A stretch of DNA of 64,000 nt from positions 1-64,000 of the forward strand of contig QKED01000003.1 of the NCBI GenBank assembly GCA_003252455.1, read 5' to 3'. The translations under genes and the position numbers were made by a program. This stretch comes from Gammaproteobacteria bacterium. Its GTDB lineage: Bacteria; Pseudomonadota; Gammaproteobacteria; Thiohalomonadales; Thiohalomonadaceae. The notes under the pieces were generated by a model. The model searched no databases. It was not told the origin of the DNA and saw only the letters and a list, made by a program, of their open reading frames with translations. Below are positions 20,415-30,345 of the stretch, one piece after another (position 1 is the stretch's first letter; each line of letters begins with the position of its first letter).

Positions 20415-22136
20415 CTAGAGGCCCAGGCGCAGCAGGGTACGGCGCAGCACCGGGTGGTCGGGGAACTGCTTGCGTGCGGCGTCGAACACCTGCTGCGCCT
20501 CGGCCTTGCGCCCCATGCGGAACAGCAGTTCGCCGAGGTGGGCGGCGATCTCCCCGTCTTCGAGCATCTTGTTCGCCTTGCGCAGGTAGGTGAGCGACTC
20601 CGTGTACTGCCCCTGGCGGTAGAGCACCCAGCCCATGCTGTCGACGATGGCAGCGTCGGTAGGCATCAGCTTATAGGCCTGCTCGATATAGCGTCGCGCC
20701 TCCTCCAGGCGATCCGTGCGGTCCGCCAGGGTGAAGCCGAGGGCATTGAGGGCACGGGCGTTGTCTGGGTCCTGATGCAGGATCGCCTTGAGGTCGTGCT
20801 CGAGAATATCCAGGCGATCGATGCGCTCGGCGGTCATGGCGCGGGCGTAGAGCAGCTCCTCGTGGTCGGGGAAGAGCCGCAGACCACGCTCATAGACGGC
20901 GATGGCCTGGGCCGGTGCATCGTGCTCACTGAGCAGCTCCGCCTCGGCGAGGATCACCCGCACCTGGTCGTCGGGCTCCTCCATCTTCAGCCCCTGCAGG
21001 TAGCTGCGCCCGGCGGCCACCCCCTGCGACTTGGCCAGCAGCATGGCCACGCGAAAGCGCGCGTCGAGGTAGCGCTCACCCTGCTCCACGCGCTGGTACC
21101 AGTCGATGGCATCGCGCTGACGTCCACGCTCCTCGGCGATGGAGCCGAGAAGGAAGCGGGCCAGGTCGGCATGGCTCGGCAGCGCCAGCATCTTGGTCAG
21201 GTAGCGCTCCGCCGCCCCGAGGTCGCCGGACTGCATGGCCAACAGCGCCACCGCATGGATCACGTCGCCATTCTCCGGCAGTGCCTTGACCAGGGTGGCG
21301 TACTCGGCGCGCGCCTCGGGAAAGCGCTTCGCGGCCACCAGCAGCCGGGCGTACCCCAGGCGCAGGTTGTGGTCGTCGGGCACCAGCGCGAGGGTACGCT
21401 TGAGGGTGGCTATCGCCTCGGGCAGCTCGCCGCGACTATTGTGGATGTTGGCCCGCAACAGCAGGGCGCGCGGCCAATTGGGGCTGATCGCATCGACCCG
21501 GTCGAGGCGCTGCAGGGCGAGGTCGTAGCGCTCCTCCTCGGCGGCCAACTGGGCCACCGCGTAGTGCGCGTCACGCAGATTGGGGTAGGGGGCGGCCAGC
21601 TCCTCCAGCAGTTTGAGGGCCGGCCCGGCGCCGATGTGTGCGCTGTTCTGTTGCGACAGCAGCACCACCAGGATGGCGAAGCCACGCTCCGGCCCCTCTA
21701 GGTGGATCACCTGTTGCAGCTGTTCGCGGGCGGCCTCGGTCTGGCCGCTGCGCAGCAGCAGGGCAGCGAGCGACTGGCGGGCGTCCACATCCTTGGGGTC
21801 GAGGGAGACCCAGAGCTGGGCCGCCTCCTGCACCAGGGCGTAGTCCTGTGTGTAGACGGCGGTGCGTGTCGCCTGACGCGCCAGACGCGGCTCATGGGCC
21901 AGCTTCGCTGCCTGCATGAAGACCTGGGTGGCGGTGTGGTGGTCACCACGCTGCTCGGCGAAATCCCCCACCAGCATCATATAGATGAGCTGCCCCTCGG
22001 CGGGCCCCTCTTCGGCGGGGGCCGGGGCGAGCCGTTCAGCGACCGCCTCCTCACGACTCTGCTGGTCGCGCAACTGCTGTTGAGAGCAGGCGCTGAGCAG
22101 GAGTATGACGAGGAGAGGGGCGTAGCGACGGGACAT
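20415..22136 (-). CDS. TPR-repeat lipoprotein
   Basis: A 573-residue precursor with signal/lipobox LLLSAC (Cys17), then tetratricopeptide repeats over nearly the whole length (for example the RDAHYAVAQLAAEEERYDLALQRL and AIVDSMGWVLYRQGQYTESLTYLRKA segments). It is a probable periplasmic protein-interaction scaffold anchored in the outer membrane. This type of gene commonly precedes lolB in gammaproteobacteria. The start at 22136 was chosen for the signal peptide; the 32-residue upstream extension is unlikely. The partner is unknown. Confidence 0.85.
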   Translation of the reverse strand: MSRRYAPLLVILLLSACSQQQLRDQQSREEAVAERLAPAPAEEGPAEGQLIYMMLVGDFAEQRGDHHTATQVFMQAAKLAHEPRLARQATRTAVYTQDYALVQEAAQLWVSLDPKDVDARQSLAALLLRSGQTEAAREQLQQVIHLEGPERGFAILVVLLSQQNSAHIGAGPALKLLEELAAPYPNLRDAHYAVAQLAAEEERYDLALQRLDRVDAISPNWPRALLLRANIHNSRGELPEAIATLKRTLALVPDDHNLRLGYARLLVAAKRFPEARAEYATLVKALPENGDVIHAVALLAMQSGDLGAAERYLTKMLALPSHADLARFLLGSIAEERGRQRDAIDWYQRVEQGERYLDARFRVAMLLAKSQGVAAGRSYLQGLKMEEPDDQVRVILAEAELLSEHDAPAQAIAVYERGLRLFPDHEELLYARAMTAERIDRLDILEHDLKAILHQDPDNARALNALGFTLADRTDRLEEARRYIEQAYKLMPTDAAIVDSMGWVLYRQGQYTESLTYLRKANKMLEDGEIAAHLGELLFRMGRKAEAQQVFDAARKQFPDHPVLRRTLLRLGL

Positions 22137-22335
22137 GCGCGACTCCGATAGGGCAGCGATGTGGGCGGACGGGTGGTGACTATAACCGAGAATCGCCGCC
22201 AGCCGATACCCGCAAGCCAAATGCCGCTGCACAGAATGCCAAACGCCCCACAGCTTGTATGTGGCCCGTTATCCGTGCGCCCTTTGCGATCCGCGAGGCA
22301 CGGGCATTCAAGGGTTTAGGCCGGAGGCGCAAGAC

Positions 22336-22364
22336 TTGAAATGCCCTCTGGGGTCACGCAAAAT
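22336..22364 (+). promoter_or_regulatory. Candidate promoter of hemA
   Basis: TTGAAA (22336-22341), 17-base spacer, CAAAAT (22359-22364; four of six consensus bases), 36 bases before hemA. Confidence 0.4.
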
Positions 22365-22399
22365 TGTCTGTCCCATAAAAGGTTCGGATAGTCGCGCCC

Positions 22400-23662
22400 A
22401 TGTCCATACTCGCCCTCGGCCTCAACCACAAGACCGCCCCGGTCGAGATCCGGGAGAAGGTCGCGTTCGTGCCCGAGGCGATCAGCGAGGCGCTCTCCGA
22501 CCTGGTGAGCCGCCACGCGGTCAACGAGGCGGCCATCGTCTCGACCTGCAACCGCACCGAACTCTACTGCGGCGTACAGGAGGATGGCGGCGAAGAGGTG
22601 TTCGACTGGTTCAGTCGCTACCACAAGCTCGACCACGACAAGGTGCGCCCCTACGTCTATCAGCACCCCGACAGCCTCGCCGTGCGCCACATCTTGCGCG
22701 TGGCCAGCGGGCTCGACTCGCTGGTGCTCGGCGAACCGCAGATCCTCGGTCAGATCAAGCAGGCCTACACCACCGCCGACCAGGCAGGGACCATCGGCCA
22801 GACCCTCAACCGCCTGTTCCAGCACACCTTCTCGGTGGCCAAGCAGGTGCGCACCGACACCGCCATCGGTGCCAGCGCGGTCTCCGTCGCCTTCGCCGCG
22901 GTGACCCTCTCCAAGCAGATCTTCAGCGACCTCTCCAAACACACCGCGCTGCTCATCGGCGCCGGTGAGACCATCGAACTGGTCGCCCGCCACCTGCACG
23001 AGAACAAGATCGGCCGCATCATCGTCGCCAACCGCACCCTCTCGCGTGCCCATACCCTGGCGCAGAGTTTCGGCGGCTACGCCATCGAGCTGACCGAGAT
23101 CCCGGCCCACCTGCAGGAGGCCGACATCGTCATCTCCTCCACCGCCAGCCAACTGCCGATCCTCGGCAAGGGGGCGGTCGAGTCGGCGCTCAAGCGGCGC
23201 AAGCACCGCCCGATGTTCATGGTCGACATCGCCGTGCCGCGCGACATCGAGCCCGAGGTGGGCAAGCTCGACGACATCTACCTCTACACCGTCGACGACC
23301 TCCAGGAGATCATCGACGAGGGGCTGCGCTCGCGCCAGGAGGCGGCCAAGCAGGCCGAGGAGATCATCGACGTGCAGGTCGACCACTTCATGGGCTGGCT
23401 GCGCTCGCTCGACTCGGTCAACACCATCCGCGCCTTTCGCTGTCAGGCGGAGGCCCTGCGTGATGCCGCCCTGGCCCGCGCCACCGCCCAACTCAACGCC
23501 GGTCGACCCGCCGACCAGGTCCTCGCCGAGCTGGCCAATCAGCTCACCAACAAGCTGATCCACGCCCCCTCCGCGCAACTGCGCCAGGCCGGTTTCGACG
23601 GCCGCAACGACCTCATCGACGCCGCCTGCGAACTCTTCAATCTCAAGACCAGCGACCCCTAA
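22400..23662 (+). CDS. hemA: Glutamyl-tRNA reductase
   Basis: First committed enzyme of C5-pathway tetrapyrrole synthesis, reducing Glu-tRNA to glutamate-1-semialdehyde. The 420 residues include catalytic Cys50 (STCNRTE), [15 protein letters not shown], a Rossmann GAGETIEL motif and a C-terminal dimerisation helix. Divergent from the TPR-lipoprotein/lolB cluster and first in hemA-prfA-prmC. Confidence 0.97.
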   Translation: MSILALGLNHKTAPVEIREKVAFVPEAISEALSDLVSRHAVNEAAIVSTCNRTELYCGVQEDGGEEVFDWFSRYHKLDHDKVRPYVYQHPDSLAVRHILRVASGLDSLVLGEPQILGQIKQAYTTADQAGTIGQTLNRLFQHTFSVAKQVRTDTAIGASAVSVAFAAVTLSKQIFSDLSKHTALLIGAGETIELVARHLHENKIGRIIVANRTLSRAHTLAQSFGGYAIELTEIPAHLQEADIVISSTASQLPILGKGAVESALKRRKHRPMFMVDIAVPRDIEPEVGKLDDIYLYTVDDLQEIIDEGLRSRQEAAKQAEEIIDVQVDHFMGWLRSLDSVNTIRAFRCQAEALRDAALARATAQLNAGRPADQVLAELANQLTNKLIHAPSAQLRQAGFDGRNDLIDAACELFNLKTSDP

Positions 23663-23665
23663 CCC

Positions 23666-24751
23666 TTGAAACCCTCCCTGCTGCAAAAACTCGAAGCCCT
23701 CGCCGAACGTCATGAGGAGCTGAGCGCATTGCTCGGCGACCCCGGGGTGATCGGCAACCAGAACCGCTTTCGCGACTACTCCCAGGAGTACGCCCAGCTC
23801 ACCCCGCTGGTGGAGACCCGCGCCGCCTACCTGCAGGCCGAGGCGGACATCGACACCGCCGAGGCGATGCTGCGCGACGACGACGACGAGATGCGCGAGA
23901 TGGCCAAGGAGGAGCTGGCCGAGGCCAAGGCGCGCCACGAGCAGCTCGCCCTCGACCTGCAAAAGCTCCTGTTGCCCAAAGACCCCAACGACGAGCGCAA
24001 CACCTTCCTCGAAATCCGCGCCGGGACCGGCGGCGACGAGGCGGCGATCTTCGCCGGCGACCTGCTGCGCATGTACCTGCGCTACGCCGAGCGCCAGCGC
24101 TGGAAGGTCGAGATCATGAGCGAGAGCGAGGGCGAGCACGGTGGCTACAAAGAGGTGATCGCGCGTATCGAGGGGCAGCGGGTCTACTCGCGACTCAAGT
24201 TCGAGTCCGGCGCCCACCGCGTGCAGCGCGTGCCCGAGACCGAGTCCCAGGGGCGCATCCACACCTCCGCCTGCACCGTGGCGATCATGCCCGAGGTCGA
24301 TGATGTGGAGAAGGTCGACATCAACCCCGCCGACCTCAAGGTCGACACCTTCCGTGCCTCCGGTGCCGGGGGGCAGCACGTGAACAAGACCGACTCCGCC
24401 ATCCGCATCACCCACCTCCCCACCGGGGTGGTGGTGGAGTGTCAGGACGAGCGCTCGCAGCACAAGAATCGCGCCAAGGCGATGGCGGTGCTGGCCGCGC
24501 GCCTCTACTCCGCCCAGCTCGAAAAGCAGCAGGCCGAACAGGCCGCGCAGCGCCGCTCGCTGGTCGGCAGTGGCGACCGCTCCGAGCGCATCCGCACCTA
24601 CAACTACCCCCAGAGCCGGATCACCGACCACCGCATCAACCTCACCCTCTATAAGCTCGACGAGGTGATGGAGGGGGCGCTCGACCAGGTGATCGACCCG
24701 CTGGTGAGCGAATACCAGGCCGACCAACTCGCCGCCCTGAGCGAGGATTAA
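23666..24751 (+). CDS. prfA: Peptide chain release factor 1
   Basis: Recognises UAA and UAG and hydrolyses peptidyl-tRNA. At 361 residues, the GGQ motif lies at about 235 ([13 protein letters not shown]). The start is TTG at 23666, three bases after the hemA stop, which gives the canonical N-terminus [10 protein letters not shown]. PrmC, encoded next, methylates the GGQ glutamine. Confidence 0.97.
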   Translation: MKPSLLQKLEALAERHEELSALLGDPGVIGNQNRFRDYSQEYAQLTPLVETRAAYLQAEADIDTAEAMLRDDDDEMREMAKEELAEAKARHEQLALDLQKLLLPKDPNDERNTFLEIRAGTGGDEAAIFAGDLLRMYLRYAERQRWKVEIMSESEGEHGGYKEVIARIEGQRVYSRLKFESGAHRVQRVPETESQGRIHTSACTVAIMPEVDDVEKVDINPADLKVDTFRASGAGGQHVNKTDSAIRITHLPTGVVVECQDERSQHKNRAKAMAVLAARLYSAQLEKQQAEQAAQRRSLVGSGDRSERIRTYNYPQSRITDHRINLTLYKLDEVMEGALDQVIDPLVSEYQADQLAALSED

Positions 24752-24761
24752 CGGGCCGCCC

Positions 24762-25637
24762 GTGAGCGACGCGGCCCGCATCGACGCGCAGCTGGCGGCG
24801 GCCCGCGCGTGCCTCGCAGAGGTGAGCGACTCCCCACGCCTCGACGCCGAACTGCTGCTCTGCGCCGTGCTCAAACGCCCGCGCACCCACCTCTACACCT
24901 GGCCCGAGCAAGCGTTGGACGCCGACCAGCTCGCCCGCCTACACACCCTGCTCGACGCGCGCGCCGCCGGACACCCCATCGCCCACCTGCTCGGCGAGCG
25001 CGAGTTCTGGGGCCTACCGCTCCAAGTCACCCCAGACACGCTGATCCCACGCCCCGAGACCGAGCTGCTGGTGGAGCAGGCGCTGCTGCGCCTACCGCGC
25101 AATAAGCCGCTCAAGGTCGCCGACCTCGGCACCGGCAGCGGCGCCATCGCCCTGGCCATCGCCAGCGAACGGCCCGAGGCCGAGGTGCACGCGGTGGATG
25201 CCAGCCTGGAGGCGCTGAAGGTGGCCGAGGCCAACGCCGAGCGGCTCGGCCTTGGCAACGTGCACTTTCATCTCGGCAGCTGGCTCGCCCCATTGGCCGG
25301 GATGCAGTTCGACCTCATCGCCAGCAACCCGCCCTACATCCCAGAAGCAGATCCGCACCTAAGCCAGGGCGACGTGCGCTTCGAGCCACGCAGCGCCCTC
25401 GCCGCCGGGGCCGACGGCCTCGACGACATCCGCCAGATCATCCATGCGGCTCCCGCCCACCTCGCCCCCGGCGGCTGGCTGCTACTCGAACACGGCTACG
25501 ACCAGCGCGAGGCGCTGCTCGCACTGCTCGATGAACAGGGGTGGGTGAATGTCGCCGACCTCGACGACCTGGCCGGACAGCCACGCCTGGCCATCGGGCG
25601 TAGAGCCCTGGTTCAGGAAAGGAAGCCTAATGGCTAA
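24762..25637 (+). CDS. prmC: Release-factor glutamine methyltransferase PrmC/HemK
   Basis: SAM-dependent N5-glutamine methyltransferase acting on the GGQ motif of release factors. At 291 residues, it has an N-terminal helical domain, then a Rossmann methyltransferase with DLGTGSGAIALA and the catalytic NPPY (SNPPYIPEAD). The start is GTG (24762), 10 bases past prfA. Confidence 0.96.
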   Translation: MSDAARIDAQLAAARACLAEVSDSPRLDAELLLCAVLKRPRTHLYTWPEQALDADQLARLHTLLDARAAGHPIAHLLGEREFWGLPLQVTPDTLIPRPETELLVEQALLRLPRNKPLKVADLGTGSGAIALAIASERPEAEVHAVDASLEALKVAEANAERLGLGNVHFHLGSWLAPLAGMQFDLIASNPPYIPEADPHLSQGDVRFEPRSALAAGADGLDDIRQIIHAAPAHLAPGGWLLLEHGYDQREALLALLDEQGWVNVADLDDLAGQPRLAIGRRALVQERKPNG

Positions 25638-25688
25638 CGCGCCCACTAGCTATCCACACAGCGCGAGCGAACACGTTCGTGCAGACTT

Positions 25689-26402
25689 TTAGCCCAGCGC
25701 CCTGCGCCTACGCCGGGTAGCGCCGAGCAGACCGCCCAGCGGCAGCAACGCGGCGACGGCGACCCCGGGTTCGGGCACAGCATAGAGGGAGAGGCCTACA
25801 TTGAAACTTGACGTCTGATTATGCGTGGCTGCGGAGGTGGTGACGTAGTCACCACCGCTCACCACGCTGATGACGTAGGTCTGGCCCATCGCCAGCGTCA
25901 GTTGGCCGGTATCTGTGACACCTGAGCGAGAGAAGAGCGTATTGGCGCCACTGGTGACCGAGAATATGGAGCTGTGGCCCTGGGCAGGGTCGCCGGAGAT
26001 CAGGGTCAGGTCGTAGTCGAGAAAGAGGGGGACCAGCGCGGTAACCGTCACCGACATCGAGGAGTAACCGATATGACGTATGCTCGATCCGGAAGTGACG
26101 TCGCGCGTGGTCGTACCACTGCCGCTACCCGACATGCTCAGCAGGGTCCCATCCGAGGAGATGTTCGTCGTCTGCGCCGCCGCGGCATGATAATAGATGA
26201 CATATGTGGCCTGGCGACTATCGGTGAAGGTCCCCGCCGTGGTCTGCTCGACAGAGTCGCTCGCCCTAAGGGCATCGAGTACGTCCCTAACCTCTGTTCG
26301 CAACATCTGCGACGAAGAGTCCAAGACGAAGGAGGCCGCCCAGAGCGTGCCTGGGTGGGCGCAGAACAGAGCGAAGAGCAGCAAACTACGCAGGGATTGC
26401 AT
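25689..26402 (-). CDS. PEP-CTERM secreted protein, copy 1
   Basis: A 237-residue exported protein: signal peptide up to LWAASF, a beta-rich Ser/Thr/Gly body, and a C-terminal sorting signal with VPEPG, a hydrophobic stretch (VAVAALLPLGGLLGA) and TRRRRR. PEP-CTERM proteins are processed by exosortase and are associated with extracellular polysaccharide or surface sorting; no exosortase gene lies in the window. It is paralogous along its length to the next gene upstream (shared EQTTAGTFTDSR-type, LLSMSGSGSG, VPLFLDYDLTL, QTYVISV segments). The specific role is unknown. Confidence 0.85.
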   Translation of the reverse strand: MQSLRSLLLFALFCAHPGTLWAASFVLDSSSQMLRTEVRDVLDALRASDSVEQTTAGTFTDSRQATYVIYYHAAAAQTTNISSDGTLLSMSGSGSGTTTRDVTSGSSIRHIGYSSMSVTVTALVPLFLDYDLTLISGDPAQGHSSIFSVTSGANTLFSRSGVTDTGQLTLAMGQTYVISVVSGGDYVTTSAATHNQTSSFNVGLSLYAVPEPGVAVAALLPLGGLLGATRRRRRALG

Positions 26403-26467
26403 AACCAGTCACCTAGATATTGACGTTGAGGGCAGAAACCAAAGGGTATCGCCCCTTAGACCGCCCC

Positions 26468-26526
26468 ACAATACGGCCTTTGTCCTAGTTTGCCTGCGCT
26501 CATGAGAGCGCCCACACCCACGCGAC
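26468..26526 (-). repeat. Duplicated upstream block, copy 1
   Basis: Shared with the block at 27371-27427. It holds ACAATACGGCCTT (26468-26480), a dyad GCGCTC-ATGA-GAGCGC (26496-26511) and ACGCGAC (26520-26526). ACAAT begins 66 bases upstream of the start codon in both copies, so this is a probable promoter/operator. Confidence 0.6.
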
Positions 26527-26582
26527 ATCCCCCTGAACGGCGGCGAATATTACGCTTCAGGTGGCGCACGGATAGGGGCCGC

Positions 26583-27305
26583 TCAGCCCTGTACTTTTCG
26601 CCGCCGCCGCAACGCCACAAGCCCCCCGCCGAGCGCCAGAAACGAGGCCGCCGCGCTCCCAGGCTCTGGCACGGCATAGAGCGAGAGCGTCGCATCGAAG
26701 CTGGAGCTCTGGTTGTGTGCCGCGTTGGTCAGCGCCGTTGCGCCACCCGCCTCGACGCTGATCACATAGCTCTGGCCCGTCGCAAGATAGACCTGGCCGA
26801 CATCACTCAGGCTCCCTGAGAGCGAGAAGATCGTGCTCGCACCGCTGGTCACGGTAAACAGCGCCCTCTGCCCCCAGCTGCTGGAGCCAGCGACCAGGGT
26901 CAGGTCGTAGTCGAGAAAGAGTGGCACCAGCGGGGTGATGGTGACCGACATCGACGAGAGGCCGATGTGCGTGTAACTCGCTCCAGCGGTGTAGTATCGC
27001 TGAGTCGAACCGCTGCCCGTGCCCGACATGCTCAGCAACTCACCGTCGGAGCTGATGGTCGTCGCCTGCGCCGCTGAGGTTCGAGTGAGGACGCTATAAG
27101 TGTCTGTACGACTATCGTCGAAGAGTCCCGCCGTGGTCTGCTCGGTAATCCCTCCCGCCAGCACAACCGCTGTGTCAGTAATGGTCTGTGAATTGAGTTT
27201 CTGCGACGAGGCATCCAGGGTGAACGACGCCGCCCACAGCACGCCGGTGTGGGCGAACAACGAGCAGAGCAGGCCAAAGAGAAACAAACTACGTGGGTGT
27301 TGCAT
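26583..27305 (-). CDS. PEP-CTERM secreted protein, copy 2
   Basis: A 240-residue paralogue of the downstream copy: signal peptide MQHPRSLFLFGLLCSLF to LWAASF, a beta-rich body (FDDSRTDTYSV, LLSMSGTGSGSTQR, VPLFLDYDLTLVAG, FTVTSGASTIFSLSG) and sorting signal VPEPGSAAASFLALGGGLVALRRRR. The start at 27305 was chosen for the signal peptide and the conserved spacing to the upstream block. Two tandem copies with their own leaders indicate local duplication, then divergence. Confidence 0.85.
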   Translation of the reverse strand: MQHPRSLFLFGLLCSLFAHTGVLWAASFTLDASSQKLNSQTITDTAVVLAGGITEQTTAGLFDDSRTDTYSVLTRTSAAQATTISSDGELLSMSGTGSGSTQRYYTAGASYTHIGLSSMSVTITPLVPLFLDYDLTLVAGSSSWGQRALFTVTSGASTIFSLSGSLSDVGQVYLATGQSYVISVEAGGATALTNAAHNQSSSFDATLSLYAVPEPGSAAASFLALGGGLVALRRRRKVQG

Positions 27306-27370
27306 GACGAGCCCCCGAGAAATCGGCGTTGAGAATAGATCGCGAATGGTAGGGGTCACGCCACTACGCC

Positions 27371-27427
27371 ACAATACGGCCTTCGTGCTAGTCAACCTGT
27401 TCTAAGAACAGACCCAAGGCACGCGAC
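27371..27427 (-). repeat. Duplicated upstream block, copy 2
   Basis: Contains ACAATACGGCCTT (27371-27383), a dyad CTGTTC-TAA-GAACAG (27397-27411) and ACGCGAC (27421-27427). Position and symmetry of the dyad match copy 1, but the arm sequences differ. Confidence 0.6.
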
Positions 27428-27497
27428 AAGCGCCTGAAGGGGGCGGATTTTCACGTATCATAGGCGGCTTTCCGCACGCGCCAAGGAGCCGCCCCGC

Positions 27498-29063
27498 ATG
27501 AGCCGCACACTGCTCAAGTCCACCGCCATCGTCAGCGGCTCCACCTTCCTCTCGCGCATCCTCGGCTTTCTGCGCGACATGCTCTTCGCGCAGATCTTCG
27601 GCGCTGGCCCCGGCACCGACGCCTTCTTCGTCGCCTTCAAGATCCCCAACTTCATGCGCCGCCTGTTCGCCGAGGGGGCCTTCAACCAGGCCTTCGTGCC
27701 GGTGCTCTCGGAGTACAAGACGCAGCGCAGCGCCGAGGAGACGCGCGCCCTCATCGGCGCGGTGAGCGGTGCCCTCGGCTCGGTGCTGCTGGCGCTCACC
27801 TTGGCGGCGCTGTTCGCCTCGCCGCTGCTGGTGATGCTCTTCGCCCCCGGCTTCACCGACGAGCCGGTACGCTTCGCCCTCACCAGCGAGATGCTGCGCA
27901 TCACCTTCCCTTATCTTTTATTCATCTCCCTCACTGCCCTGCTCGGCAGCGTGCTCAACACCTGGGACCGCTTCGCCATCCCGGCGCTCACCCCCATCTG
28001 GCTCAACGTCTGCCTCATCGGCAGCGCACTGTGGATGAGCCAGTGGTTCGACCCGCCGATCATGGCCCTCGCCTGGGGCGTGTTCGCCGCCGGTATTGTC
28101 CAGCTGCTGTTTCAGATCCCCTTCGTCGCCCGCCTGGGGATGTTCGCCCGCCCCACCTGGGGGTGGCACGACAGCGGTGTGCGGCGCATCCTCAAGCTGA
28201 TGGTGCCCGCGCTGTTCGGCTCCTCGGTGGCGCAGATCAACCTGCTGCTCGACACCATCATCGCCTCCTTCCTCGCCGCCGGGTCGGTCTCCTGGCTCTA
28301 CTACTCCGACCGCCTGGTGGAGTTCCCGCTCGGCGTCTTCGGCATCGCCCTGGCCACGGTGATCCTGCCGAGCCTCTCCAAGCGCCACGCCGAGGCCGAC
28401 CCCGAGGCGTTCAGCGCCACCCTCGACTGGGGCCTGCGCTGGGTGCTGCTCATCGGCCTGCCCGCCGCCATCGGCCTGATGGTGCTGGCCGGGCCGCTGC
28501 TCGCCACGCTGTTCCAGTACGGCGAATTCAAGGGTGAGGACGTGCGCATGGCCAGCCTCAGCCTGATGGCCTACGGCCTCGGCCTCATCGGCTTCATGCT
28601 GGTGAAGGTGCTCACCCCCGGCTTCTACGCCCGCCAAGACACGCGCACCCCGGTGCGCATCGGCATCATCGCCATGGGGGTCAACATGGGCGCCAACCTG
28701 CTCTTCGTCGTGCCCATGGTCTGGCTCGACCTGCCCGGCCCGCACGCCGGTCTGGCCCTGGCCACCGCCGCCTCCGCCTTCGTCAACGCCGGGCTGCTCT
28801 ACCGGCGTCTGCGCGCGGAGGGCGTGTTCCACCTCCACCCCGGCTGGGGGCGCTTCCTGCTCCAGCTCGGCAGCGCCAACGGCGGCCTGCTGCTCGGCCT
28901 CTGGTGGTGGAGCGACTCGCTCGACACCTGGCTGGCCCTGGGGGCCGGGGCCCGCGCGTTGTGGCTCACGGCCTTGGTGGCCGGGGGCGGGGCAGGCTAT
29001 TTCCTCCTCCTGGCGCTGGTGGGGCTCAGGCCCAAGGCGCTGCTCGGGGGCGGGCGGATCTAG
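27498..29063 (+). CDS. murJ: Lipid II flippase MurJ
   Basis: MOP-superfamily flippase moving lipid II across the inner membrane for peptidoglycan synthesis. The 521 residues form about 14 hydrophobic helices. Family pieces are STFLSRILGFLRDML, GPGTDAFFVAFKIPNFMRRLFAEGAFNQAFVPVL, and SWLYYSDRLVEFPLGVFGIALATVILP. Arg and Asp residues in the early helices are present as expected. Divergent from the PEP-CTERM genes. Confidence 0.97.
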   Translation: MSRTLLKSTAIVSGSTFLSRILGFLRDMLFAQIFGAGPGTDAFFVAFKIPNFMRRLFAEGAFNQAFVPVLSEYKTQRSAEETRALIGAVSGALGSVLLALTLAALFASPLLVMLFAPGFTDEPVRFALTSEMLRITFPYLLFISLTALLGSVLNTWDRFAIPALTPIWLNVCLIGSALWMSQWFDPPIMALAWGVFAAGIVQLLFQIPFVARLGMFARPTWGWHDSGVRRILKLMVPALFGSSVAQINLLLDTIIASFLAAGSVSWLYYSDRLVEFPLGVFGIALATVILPSLSKRHAEADPEAFSATLDWGLRWVLLIGLPAAIGLMVLAGPLLATLFQYGEFKGEDVRMASLSLMAYGLGLIGFMLVKVLTPGFYARQDTRTPVRIGIIAMGVNMGANLLFVVPMVWLDLPGPHAGLALATAASAFVNAGLLYRRLRAEGVFHLHPGWGRFLLQLGSANGGLLLGLWWWSDSLDTWLALGAGARALWLTALVAGGGAGYFLLLALVGLRPKALLGGGRI

Positions 29064-29220
29064 GCCGCACATCGGCGCCACGTGCGCCGGGCGACAGAAC
29101 CACGGCGGGGTTCACACCCCAGGCGCGGCGGATCGCCGACACTAGCGCCTCCACCTCACGCTGCACGGGCCCACTGCCCCGGCCTGCACCGCGTGCCATC
29201 CGTCCGCCAGGAGGTCACCT

Positions 29221-29658
29221 ATGTACACCACGCTACTCGCCCTGCACCTGGTCTTCGCCGGTGTCTGGCTCGGCTGCGTCCTCACCGAGGCGCTGTTCGA
29301 GCGCGCCCTACTGGGCAAGGGGCGCGAGCAGGAGCGCATCCTCGCCCGGCTACACAAGCGCGTCGACCTCATCGTCGAGATCCCCGCCTTCACCCTGGTG
29401 CTCCTCACCGGCCTGTGGATGGCCCAGGGGCCCGCGTTCACCCCGCTACTGCACGCCAAGATCGGCTTCGGCGCTCTGGCCATCCTCACCAACCTCTACT
29501 GCGTCTGGCTGGTGTTCAAGCGCGCGGCCGCGGCCGAGCAGGACGACTGGGCGCTGTTCGCACGGCTCGACCACAAGCAGCACCTCTATGGCGCCCTGGT
29601 GCTGGTGGCGATCCTCGTCGCCCTAGGGCTGGGGATCACCCACCTCACCCCCGCCTGA
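29221..29658 (+). CDS. CopD-like four-helix membrane protein
   Basis: A 145-residue integral membrane protein with about four helices (residues 1-24, 50-68, 78-98, 120-142). The opening TLLALHLVFAGVWLGCV matches the His-x6-Trp-type motif of CopD/HemJ-like membrane proteins that bind haem or metals, with further His at 45, 79, 117 and 121. Substrate or cofactor is not established. GGAGG precedes the ATG. It stands alone between murJ and the convergent nik operon. Confidence 0.55.
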   Translation: MYTTLLALHLVFAGVWLGCVLTEALFERALLGKGREQERILARLHKRVDLIVEIPAFTLVLLTGLWMAQGPAFTPLLHAKIGFGALAILTNLYCVWLVFKRAAAAEQDDWALFARLDHKQHLYGALVLVAILVALGLGITHLTPA

Positions 29659-29688
29659 GCCCTGGGCGAGGCGCCTTGCCAACGGCTC

Positions 29689-30345
29689 CTATTGCGTCTC
29701 GATCCGCCCCGCGCGCAGCCACACCCGACGCATCCCCAGCGCCTCGATGAGGCGTGCGTCGTGGCTCACCAGCAGCATGGCCTGGTCGAGACCGTTCAGG
29801 ATCGCCACCAGGCGCGCGAACGCCGCCTCGTCGAGGCCGTTGCTCGGCTCGTCGAGCAGCAGCACCTCGGGCTCCATCGCCAGTACCGCCGCCAGCGACA
29901 CCAGGCGCTTCTCACCGCCGGAGAGCTGCCAGGTGATGCGCTCGCCGTAGCCGTGCAAGCCGAGTGCGTTCAGGGTCTGCTCCACACGATAGGCCGCCTC
30001 GTCGTGGCCGAGGCCGAGGTTGAGCGGGCCGAAGGCGACATCCTCGGCCACCGTGGGGCAGAAGAGTTGGTCGTCCGGGTCCTGAAACAGGAGCCCGGCG
30101 CGGGCGCGCACGGGGCGAAAGTCGTGCTCGCTCTGGCGTGGCTGGCCGAAGGCGTGCACCGCCCCCGCCTCGGGGTGGATGAGCCCGACCAGCAGGTGCA
30201 GCAGGCTGGTCTTGCCGCTGCCGTTGGCCCCGCATAGGGCGATGCGTTCGCCTGCGTGCAGGGCGAGGTCGACGCCGTCGAGCACCGGGCGGTCGTGGAA
30301 GTAGGCGAAACGCACGCCGCGCAGTTCGAGTAGCGGTGAGGTCAT
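29689..30345 (-). CDS. nikO: Nickel ECF transporter ATPase NikO
   Basis: ABC ATPase (218 residues) energising group-I ECF metal import. Walker A GANGSGKTS (near residue 38), signature LSGGEKRL, Walker B VLLLDEPSNGLDE, His-switch VSHD. Start overlaps the nikQ stop (ATGA). Nickel, not cobalt, is inferred from the NikK/NikL partners. Confidence 0.9.
   Translation of the reverse strand: MTSPLLELRGVRFAYFHDRPVLDGVDLALHAGERIALCGANGSGKTSLLHLLVGLIHPEAGAVHAFGQPRQSEHDFRPVRARAGLLFQDPDDQLFCPTVAEDVAFGPLNLGLGHDEAAYRVEQTLNALGLHGYGERITWQLSGGEKRLVSLAAVLAMEPEVLLLDEPSNGLDEAAFARLVAILNGLDQAMLLVSHDARLIEALGMRRVWLRAGRIETQ

Noticed and set aside
22316-24886. 856-residue minus-strand open frame
   Set aside because: Antisense to hemA, prfA and prmC; high GC removes stop codons. 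Composition is His/Val/Gly-rich with no family resemblance.
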